This document shows, piece after piece, positions 9,674 to 14,512 of a stretch of DNA of 14,512 bases; the stretch's first letter is position 1; each line of letters begins with the position of its first letter. Below the pieces are notes generated by a model. The model worked only from the letters and a program-made list of their open reading frames with translations. It did not search any database and was not told where the DNA came from. The DNA is taken from NCBI GenBank assembly GCA_001796935.1, contig MGNX01000038.1, forward strand, positions 1 to 14,512. Reading direction: 5' to 3'. The translations under genes were made by a program, and so were the position numbers. The stretch is from Chloroflexi bacterium RBG_16_60_22 (GTDB lineage Bacteria; Chloroflexota; Dehalococcoidia; Dehalococcoidales; RBG-16-60-22).

Positions 9674-10876
9674 TCAAAATATCTTTGAATCCGGTAGAAT
9701 CACGCCGCTGGCCACCGCCCCCGGCCCGATGAAGGTGTTATTGCCGATGATGGCGCCGACGTTAATGGAGGCGTTAATCCCCGTCTCGACGCGGTCGCCG
9801 ATGATAGCCCCCAGCTTGCGCCGGCCGGTATCGATGCCGCCGGCGAAGATATTCTTCTTGTCCAGACGCAGGTTGGCAATCTTGGTGCCGGCGCCGAGGT
9901 TGCACTCCTCGCCGATGACGCTGTCACCCACGTAGTTGTGGTGCGGTACCCTGGTGCCCCGCATGATGATGGAGTTTTTGATTTCCACGGCGGCGCCGAT
10001 GTGGCAGCCGTCCCCGATGGCCGTGGACGGGCGGATATAGCAGTTCGGCCCGACTTCGCAGTCCTCCCCGATGATGACCGGCCCGACGATGTAGGCGCCC
10101 GACCTCACCGCTGTGCCCTTACCGATGACCACGTTTCCCTTGAGCACGACATTGGCCTCCACCTCGCCGAGGTTCTCCGCCACGAGACCGGCCAGCATGG
10201 ACTCATTGGCCCGCAGCAGGTCCCAGGGATAAGAGAGGTCGAGCCAGGACTTTATCTCCTGGTAATGCAGCCCGTCGGCGGTGTCCATCAACATCTGGAG
10301 GGAATCGGTTATTTCGTACTCGCCCCGCGGCGACTTCTCCGTCCGCGCGATGGCGTCGAATATCTGCGGCGTGAAGAGGTAAAGCCCGGCATTGGCCATG
10401 AGGGTCGGGGGCTTTTCCGTCTTTTCGTAGATATTGATGACCCGGTCCTCGGCAAGCTCGACCATCCCCAGGCCGCGCGGGTCTTTCACCTGGATGACGC
10501 TCATGGTATTATGGCCGCTTTTGGCCAGTCGTTTGATGTCCTTGCGGCTGACGACGACGTCGCCGTTGATGACCAGGAAGTTGCCGTCCACCACGCCCGC
10601 CACCATCCGGATGGCGTCCGCCGTGCCCAGCTGCTTGCGCTGCTCGGCGTAGGCGATGCTTACCCCCCATTTCTCCCCTTCCCCGAAGTAGCTCCTCACC
10701 TGGGCATCGCCGTAGCCGACGATGAAGACGAACTCCCTGATGCCGGCCTCCCCGGCCTCTACCAGCAGGTGCTCCACGATGGGCTTGTTAGCGATGGGCA
10801 GCATCACCTTGGGGCGGTGGCTGGTGAGGGGACGCATCCGGTTGCCTTCGCCGGCGGCTAAAATGACGGCTTTCAA
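9674..10876 (-). CDS. glmU: Bifunctional GlmU, archaeal type
   Basis: Predicted to acetylate glucosamine-1-phosphate with acetyl-CoA and then transfer UMP to give UDP-GlcNAc. At 400 residues it is the short, archaeal-type form rather than the roughly 455-residue E. coli type. The nucleotidylyltransferase domain (about 1-230) has LAAGEGNRMRPLTSHRPK (6-23), QLGTADA (82-88) and NGDV (104-107). The left-handed beta-helix (about 240-395) carries HHNYVGDS (312-319), which matches the HxxYxGD motif bearing the catalytic His of GlmU acetyltransferases. NLGAGTKIAN (326-335) follows, also as in GlmU. The start is TTG at 10876, overlapping the glmM stop as TTGA, with a strong GGGGAGGG ribosome site at 10881-10888. 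It sits between glmM and its own paralogue, which fits UDP-GlcNAc synthesis. Confidence 0.88.
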   Translation of the reverse strand: MKAVILAAGEGNRMRPLTSHRPKVMLPIANKPIVEHLLVEAGEAGIREFVFIVGYGDAQVRSYFGEGEKWGVSIAYAEQRKQLGTADAIRMVAGVVDGNFLVINGDVVVSRKDIKRLAKSGHNTMSVIQVKDPRGLGMVELAEDRVINIYEKTEKPPTLMANAGLYLFTPQIFDAIARTEKSPRGEYEITDSLQMLMDTADGLHYQEIKSWLDLSYPWDLLRANESMLAGLVAENLGEVEANVVLKGNVVIGKGTAVRSGAYIVGPVIIGEDCEVGPNCYIRPSTAIGDGCHIGAAVEIKNSIIMRGTRVPHHNYVGDSVIGEECNLGAGTKIANLRLDKKNIFAGGIDTGRRKLGAIIGDRVETGINASINVGAIIGNNTFIGPGAVASGVILPDSKIF

Positions 10877-12171
10877 TTTACCCTCCCCGCGGTGCCCGCA
10901 GCGCTATTGATAGCTTTCAGCGTGTTATCATAAAGCTGCCGGGCCCTGGCCTCCGTCCTGGCCTCGGCGGTGAGCCTGATTTTAGGTTCGGTGCCGGAGG
11001 GACGGACTAATAGCCAGCCGTCGGCAAAGTCCAGCTTCAGGCCGTCGGTGTGGCTGATTCTGGCCGTCCCCAGCGACTTGAGGCCGGACTCCAGGCGGGA
11101 CATAACGACCCCGTCAGCGGCGACGCTGCCCCGCAATAAGGGATAAGCCGGTACGGCGTCGACCAGTTCCGACAATTTGTGTCCGGCGGCGATAGCCGCC
11201 ATTTGCGCGGCGGCGTAGATGCCGTCCGGGCAGAGGGAGATTCCGGGGAAAATCCAGGCCCCCGACGTCTCCCCGCCGAAGTCCCCGCCGTTCCGCAGCT
11301 CCTCGGAGACCCAGGTGTCCCCTATCTTCGTGCGCCGCACCTCGAAGCCCATCTCCTCGATGGCCATGGAGGCATCCAGCGTGGTGACCACCTCTTTAGC
11401 GCCGACCGCCCGGGCCAGGACCGCCAGGAGGCGGTCACCGGAGATAAACCGGCCCCGGTCGTCCACCGCCATGAGGCGGTCGGCATCGCCGTCATGGGCG
11501 ATGCCCAGGTCAGCGCCGGAGTCCTTCACCGCCCGGCATAAATCCTCGAGGTTGGCCGCGGTAGGCTCAATGCCGCGGGGGAAAAAGCCGGTGGGGGTAC
11601 AGTTAAGGGCGACCACCTGGCAGCCGAGCTTTTCGAGGAGCGGGGGCGTAACCTCCGCCGCCGCCCCTCCGCCAGCGTCCACCACGACTTTTACCTTCAA
11701 ATCGCGGGGGAAATCGGCCAGGATGCGGTCGATGTGCCGCCGGATAGCTCCTTCATACACGCCACCCGGCTTTATTTCACCCCAGGGTGCCGCTTCGGGC
11801 CCCGCCGCGATTTCAGTTTCTATCTCAACCTGCCGGTCAGCCCCGAAGGAAGAGCCGTCCGGGTTGAGCAGCTTGATGCCATTGTACTCCGGGGGGTTGT
11901 GGGAGGCGGTTATCATGACGCCGGCATCGAACTCCCGGGTGACGAAGGCCAGGGTCGGCGTGGGGGTTATCCCGGCATCGGCGCAGCGGGCGCCCCCGGC
12001 CAGCAGGCCGGCGATAACGGCGTGCTTCATGGCCTCCCGTGAGGTCCGGGTATCCGTGCCCACCACCACGTTTCCGTGTCTCTTTCCCAACGCCAGCCCC
12101 ACCCGGAACGCCAGGTCGAGGAGGTCTTTATCAAAGACGGCGCGTATGCCGGAAGAGCCAAAGAGCTTCAT
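10873..12171 (-). CDS. glmM: Phosphoglucosamine mutase, archaeal type
   Basis: Converts glucosamine-6-phosphate to glucosamine-1-phosphate, linking GlmS to GlmU. The protein has 432 residues and follows the four-domain alpha-D-phosphohexomutase plan. It has the start LFGSSGIRA (3-11), the phosphoserine loop TASHNP (88-93, Ser90), the metal loop DGDADR (227-232), the sugar loop GETSG (300-304) and the phosphate-binding loop RPSGTEPKIR (390-399). The opening LFGSSGIR resembles archaeal GlmM and related mutases, so a phosphomannomutase or phosphoglucomutase activity cannot be excluded. The glmU and glmS neighbours favour glucosamine. The N-terminus fits the family exactly, which fixes ATG 12171 although no ribosome site precedes it. 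It has its own promoter 10 bp upstream and is the first gene of the operon. Confidence 0.9.
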   Translation of the reverse strand: MKLFGSSGIRAVFDKDLLDLAFRVGLALGKRHGNVVVGTDTRTSREAMKHAVIAGLLAGGARCADAGITPTPTLAFVTREFDAGVMITASHNPPEYNGIKLLNPDGSSFGADRQVEIETEIAAGPEAAPWGEIKPGGVYEGAIRRHIDRILADFPRDLKVKVVVDAGGGAAAEVTPPLLEKLGCQVVALNCTPTGFFPRGIEPTAANLEDLCRAVKDSGADLGIAHDGDADRLMAVDDRGRFISGDRLLAVLARAVGAKEVVTTLDASMAIEEMGFEVRRTKIGDTWVSEELRNGGDFGGETSGAWIFPGISLCPDGIYAAAQMAAIAAGHKLSELVDAVPAYPLLRGSVAADGVVMSRLESGLKSLGTARISHTDGLKLDFADGWLLVRPSGTEPKIRLTAEARTEARARQLYDNTLKAINSAAGTAGRVN

Positions 12172-12180
12172 GTTACATTA

Positions 12181-12208
12181 ATTCTACACTTTAACGGACA
12201 AAAGTCAA
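12181..12208 (-). promoter_or_regulatory. Promoter of the glmM-glmU-glmS operon
   Basis: On the minus strand, TTGACT (12208-12203) is followed after 16 bp by TAGAAT (12186-12181). The -10 box ends only 9 nt before the glmM ATG (12171), so transcription should start about 3-5 nt from the start codon. It lies in the 57-bp gap between the thiC stop and glmM. No terminator is visible in this gap, so the operon may also receive read-through from thiC. Confidence 0.65.
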
Positions 12209-12228
12209 CCAAGCCAGCCCTGATGGAG

Positions 12229-13524
12229 TTAGCAGCGCGGTACTTTGACGCCGAGGTACTGCCCCACCAGGTCCATGGCGCAGAACTGCCCGCACATGGA
12301 GCAGGCCGACCCGCTGGTGGCGCGCTCGCGGTGAACCCGGCCGAACCGCTCGGGGTCGAGGGAGAGCCGCGCCTGCTCATCCCAGTCGAGGCGCTTGCGC
12401 GCCAGGGACATCTGGCGGTCCCGCTCGGCGGCGCCGGGGATGTTCTTCACGATATCGGCGGCGTGGGCGGCGATGCGCGCCGCCATGACCCCTTCCCGGA
12501 CGTCGTCAACGTCAGGAATGGCGAGGTGCTCCGAGGGCGTCACGTAGCAGAGGAAGTCGGCCCCGGCCATGGCGGCGATGGCCCCGCCGATGGCGCTGGT
12601 GATGTGGTCGTAGCCGGCGGCGATATCGGTCACCAGGGGGCCCAGCACGTAGAAGGGCGCGCCTTTACAAAGGGCCTTCTGGATATGGACATTGGTCTCA
12701 ATCTGGTCGAGGGGGATGTGTCCCGGCCCCTCCACCATCACCTGGACGCCGGCCTCCTGCGCCCGCTGCACCAGCTCGCCAAGGGTCAGCAGCTCCTCTA
12801 TCTGGGGTCGGTCGGTGGCGTCCGCCAGGCTGCCCGGCCTCATGCCGTCGCCGAGGCTCAGGGTAACATCGTACTCGCGGGAAATGTCCAGCAGGCGGTC
12901 ATACTGCTCATAGAGCGGGTTCTCGCGGTCGTTGTGCAGCATCCACCCCACCAGGAAGGCCCCGCCGCGGGAGACGACGTCCGTCACGCGGCCCTGCCGC
13001 TTGAGGCGGGCGATGGCCGCCCGGGTGACGCCGCAGTGCACGGTGATAAAATCGACGCCGTCCCGGGCGTTGTCCTCGACGGCGGCAAAGAGGTCGTCGG
13101 CGGTCATCTTGACGATAGCGCCTTGCTTCGCGATGGCCTCGATGCCGGCCTGGTAGATGGGCACCGTGCCGATAGGACAGGTGCTCGCGGCGAGAATCGC
13201 CCGGCGGATGGCCGGAATGTCGCCGCCGGTGCTCAGGTCCATCACCGTGTCCGCGCCGGCCGCCACGGCCACGCGTAGCTTCTCCAGCTCGATATCGACG
13301 CTGCTGAAATCGGAGGAGGTCCCGAGGTTGGCATTGACCTTGGTCGAAAGCCCGGCGCCGATGCCGCAGGGCACGAGTCCCTGATGGTTGACGTTGGCGG
13401 GGATAACCACGGTGCCGCCAGCAATCGACTGGCGCACGGTCCCGGCATCGCGCCCCTCGGCGGCGGCCACCGCCTCCATCTGGGGAGAGATGTTGCCCGC
13501 CCGGGCTATCTCCAGCTGCGTCAT
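12229..13524 (-). CDS. thiC: Phosphomethylpyrimidine synthase ThiC
   Basis: A radical SAM enzyme that rearranges aminoimidazole ribotide into hydroxymethylpyrimidine phosphate for thiamine. The protein is 431 residues, the short form without the extra N-terminal domain of the roughly 600-residue type. It shows family hallmarks: NANLGTSSD, the VMDLSTGGD stretch, CPIGTVPIYQA, HCGV, SLGDGMRPG, and EGPGHIP before the metal-binding region. The [4Fe-4S] cysteines near the C-terminus are Cys408, Cys411 and Cys415 in CSMCGQFC. This spacing is C-x2-C-x3-C, against C-x2-C-x4-C in well-studied ThiC. The ATG at 13524 has GGAGGT at 13529-13534. A longer open frame to 13671 only translates the riboswitch and was rejected. 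A TPP riboswitch controls the gene. No other thiamine genes are in the window. Confidence 0.96.
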   Translation of the reverse strand: MTQLEIARAGNISPQMEAVAAAEGRDAGTVRQSIAGGTVVIPANVNHQGLVPCGIGAGLSTKVNANLGTSSDFSSVDIELEKLRVAVAAGADTVMDLSTGGDIPAIRRAILAASTCPIGTVPIYQAGIEAIAKQGAIVKMTADDLFAAVEDNARDGVDFITVHCGVTRAAIARLKRQGRVTDVVSRGGAFLVGWMLHNDRENPLYEQYDRLLDISREYDVTLSLGDGMRPGSLADATDRPQIEELLTLGELVQRAQEAGVQVMVEGPGHIPLDQIETNVHIQKALCKGAPFYVLGPLVTDIAAGYDHITSAIGGAIAAMAGADFLCYVTPSEHLAIPDVDDVREGVMAARIAAHAADIVKNIPGAAERDRQMSLARKRLDWDEQARLSLDPERFGRVHRERATSGSACSMCGQFCAMDLVGQYLGVKVPRC

Positions 13525-13534
13525 GCGTACCTCC

Positions 13535-13580
13535 AAAAAATAAGACCAAGGGCTTCGGCGGAGACACCAGACCCCTGGTC
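13535..13580 (-). terminator. Intrinsic terminator of the TPP riboswitch
   Basis: Between the aptamer and thiC, GACCAGGGG (13580-13572) pairs with CCCTTGGTC (13552-13544), nine base pairs with one G-U. It is followed directly by TTATTTTTT (13543-13535). The T-run ends exactly where the GGAGGT ribosome site begins. A competing hairpin ACCAG/CTGGT within the left arm, or pairing of that arm with the aptamer's 3' side, could act as antiterminator. TPP binding is expected to favour the terminator and switch thiC off. Confidence 0.8.
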
Positions 13581-13590
13581 CGTTGGACTG

Positions 13591-13680
13591 CCGCTTCCCT
13601 ACGCTCGCATTACCGAGTTCAGGTCCTAAGGGTCGTCCTCCCGGTAAGGAAGGACTCTCAGCCCCGAGCACCCCTAGCGG
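13591..13680 (-). promoter_or_regulatory. TPP riboswitch aptamer (THI element)
   Basis: Read on the minus strand, the conserved TPP-aptamer blocks occur in order: CTAGGGGTGC near the 5' end, CTGAGAGT (13661-13654), GGACCTGAAC (13626-13617) and GTAATGCGAGCGTAGGG (13614-13598). The closing helix P1 pairs CCGCT (13680-13676) with AGCGG (13595-13591). An optional helix pairs GTCCTTCC (13655-13648) with GGGAGGAC (13642-13635). It lies between a consensus promoter and thiC, the classic target of this riboswitch. Confidence 0.96.
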
Positions 13681-13690
13681 TTAATGTAAT

Positions 13691-13720
13691 ATTGTACGAT
13701 GATTTTATGGCAACTGTCAA
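13691..13720 (-). promoter_or_regulatory. Promoter of thiC
   Basis: On the minus strand, a perfect TTGACA (13720-13715) is followed after 18 bp by TACAAT (13696-13691). The expected transcription start near 13684 falls just before the riboswitch P1 helix, so the whole leader is aptamer, terminator and ribosome site. The boxes are identical to those of the plus-strand operon promoter at 179-207. Confidence 0.8.
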
Positions 13721-13732
13721 ATGACCGCTTGA

Positions 13733-13932
13733 TGTCATTGCGAGCCGAAGGCGAAGCAATCTCTCCTCCCAATCCAACTGTCATTCTCCGGCTTGACCGG
13801 AGAATCCAGCCAGTAATGCCCCACCGCTGGATTCCCGCGTCCGCGGGAATGACGTTGGGTTCAGACGATTTTTCAGGCGCAGTCACTGAGATTGCCACGT
13901 CGCCCGCCTCAGGCGGGATCCTCGCAATGACA
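13733..13932. repeat. Nested palindromic dispersed repeat
   Basis: Perfect 12-bp ends TGTCATTGCGAG (13733-13744) and CTCGCAATGACA (13921-13932) are inverted. Inside them a second matching pair, GCAATCTC (13756-13763) and GAGATTGC (13888-13895), continues the palindrome. A GC-rich hairpin lies at 13903-13917. A second palindromic unit is nested at 13774-13858. Elements with these ends are, from memory, common interspersed repeats in many bacterial genomes; copy number here cannot be judged from one window. The element fills the space between the MBL gene stop and the thiC promoter. Short open frames across it are not genes. Confidence 0.8.
13774..13858. repeat. Inner palindromic unit (two-hairpin)
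   Basis: Two hairpins, ATTCTCCGG/CCGGAGAAT (13783-13805) and ATTCCCGCG/CGCGGGAAT (13831-13850), are themselves inverted copies of each other. CCAAC-GTCATTC (13774-13786) mirrors GAATGAC-GTTGG (13847-13858), and CCAGC (13806-13810) mirrors GCTGG (13826-13830). It looks like a separate repeat type lodged inside the outer one. Confidence 0.7.
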
Positions 13933-13939
13933 GAAAATG

Positions 13940-14512
13940 TTATTCCTCTTTGAACGGCAGCGTCAGCCTCGTGCCGGCCGTGTTCAGAAAGAAGCGGTCG
14001 CCGAGCTGCTGCGCCAGGTAAGCGGCGGCCGGGAAACCCGTACAGTGGCCGGCGCCGAGGTGCTGCACACCCATCTCGTTCAGGGCCGCGGCTGTCTTTT
14101 CCAGGCGCTCCCGGGAGGCGTGGACCAGGTGGGTGCCGCCGATGGCGGCATAGATGAGCTCCCGGCCGGTCAGCTTCACGGCCTGTTTGAGCGTGTTGAT
14201 GATGCCGCGGTGGGCGCAGCCGAGGACGACCACCATCCCGAAATCCGCATCGATAATCAGGGCGAGGTCATCGGGGAGGGGGTCCGGCTTCAGCGCGTCG
14301 CCTTCCTTAACGCGCAGCCGCTCCTCCACTTCCTCGAAGTCGGTCAACAGGGGTATCTCCCCGGTGGTCATGATATGCGCGGAGAGCCTGACCGGCCTGG
14401 CCGTCAGGTTGAAATCAGCCCCCGTGACCTCCAGCAACTCCCTGACGAAGGGGACGCCGATATATCGCTCGGGGGAATCTTCCAGGGAGCCGTACTTCCG
14501 CGCCCAGACGGC
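13940..14512 (-). CDS. MBL-fold metallo-hydrolase (COG1237-like), C-terminal part
   Basis: The last 190 residues of a gene that runs off the right edge; the frame stays open to base 14512, so an internal TTG at 14437 is not the real start. Recognisable family pieces are YIGVPF, TTGEIP, DDLALIID, LGCAHRGIINTLKQA, AIGGTHLV and HCTGFPAAAYL. These match the metallo-beta-lactamase-fold group related to dihydropterin ribofuranosylaminobenzene-phosphate synthase (COG1237). GCAH and GHCTG supply late metal-binding histidines, while the main HxHxDH motif would be in the missing N-terminal half. Substrate is unknown. The stop (TAA, 13942-13940) lies 7 bp from the palindromic repeat, whose hairpins could stabilise or end this transcript. 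Confidence 0.85.
   Translation of the reverse strand, partial: AVWARKYGSLEDSPERYIGVPFVRELLEVTGADFNLTARPVRLSAHIMTTGEIPLLTDFEEVEERLRVKEGDALKPDPLPDDLALIIDADFGMVVVLGCAHRGIINTLKQAVKLTGRELIYAAIGGTHLVHASRERLEKTAAALNEMGVQHLGAGHCTGFPAAAYLAQQLGDRFFLNTAGTRLTLPFKEE

Noticed and set aside
9938..10861. 307-codon plus-strand open frame opposite glmU
   Set aside because: It is an antisense shadow of glmU; the residue bias (His, Asp, Val, Gly-rich) is typical of such frames.
11219..12181. 320-codon plus-strand open frame opposite glmM
   Set aside because: It is an antisense shadow rich in Ser, Pro and Arg, with no start signal; glmM on the other strand has every expected motif.
12076..13278. 400-codon plus-strand open frame opposite thiC and the glmM start
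   Set aside because: It is antisense to thiC with the same GC-rich composition effect, has no family motif, and would cover the glmM promoter.
13525..13671. N-terminal extension of ThiC to 13671
   Set aside because: The extra 49 codons translate the TPP aptamer and terminator. ATG 13524 has a strong ribosome site and gives the normal short-ThiC N-terminus.
13733..13932. CRISPR array
   Set aside because: The repeats are inverted and nested rather than direct and evenly spaced, and no spacers or cas genes are present.
13674..13953. Short open frames over the palindromic repeat on both strands
   Set aside because: Peptides such as WIPASAGMT and VIPADAGIQ are familiar translation artefacts of these repeats, not proteins.
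14435..14437. TTG 14437 as start of the MBL-fold gene
   Set aside because: The frame continues open to the window edge with family-like residues (YIGVPF), so the true start is off-window.

Overview
The window is GC-rich, densely packed bacterial DNA. It contains no rRNA, tRNA, CRISPR array or recognisable transposase. The organism is most likely an anaerobic bacterium of the Chloroflexota (Dehalococcoidia-like). This is inferred from archaeal-type GlmM and GlmU enzymes in a bacterial gene order, a short ThiC, frequent TTG/GTG starts and a dispersed palindromic repeat. The lineage call is only moderately secure.

Layout, left to right. Bases 1-115 hold the end of an off-window gene and a strong intrinsic terminator. 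A near-consensus sigma70-type promoter (179-207) then starts a tightly coupled six-gene plus-strand operon (243-6686). It encodes two small membrane proteins of unknown function, a secreted and membrane-anchored protein with Ig-like domains and a DUF4129-like cytoplasmic tail, a DUF4350-like membrane protein with an EF-hand-like loop, a MoxR-family AAA+ ATPase and a DUF58 membrane protein. MoxR is the only soluble product. The set looks like an envelope-associated MoxR chaperone system whose substrate is unknown, and it is the least described part of the window.

The plus-strand operon runs tail to tail into a minus-strand operon, with a 14-bp overlap of coding sequence. In transcription order this operon is glmM (12171-10873), a bifunctional glmU (10876-9674), a divergent glmU paralogue (9663-8488) and glmS (8457-6673). 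Together GlmS, GlmM and GlmU make UDP-GlcNAc from fructose-6-phosphate. The second GlmU-like protein has lost the acetyltransferase histidine motif and probably does something else. The glmM promoter lies so close to the start codon that its mRNA looks leaderless.

Upstream of glmM, thiC (13524-12229) is preceded by a classic TPP riboswitch with an intrinsic terminator and its own consensus promoter. Thiamine pyrophosphate should therefore shut off thiamine pyrimidine synthesis. A roughly 200-bp nested palindromic repeat (13733-13932) separates the thiC promoter from the 3' end of a minus-strand MBL-fold hydrolase gene that runs off the right edge.
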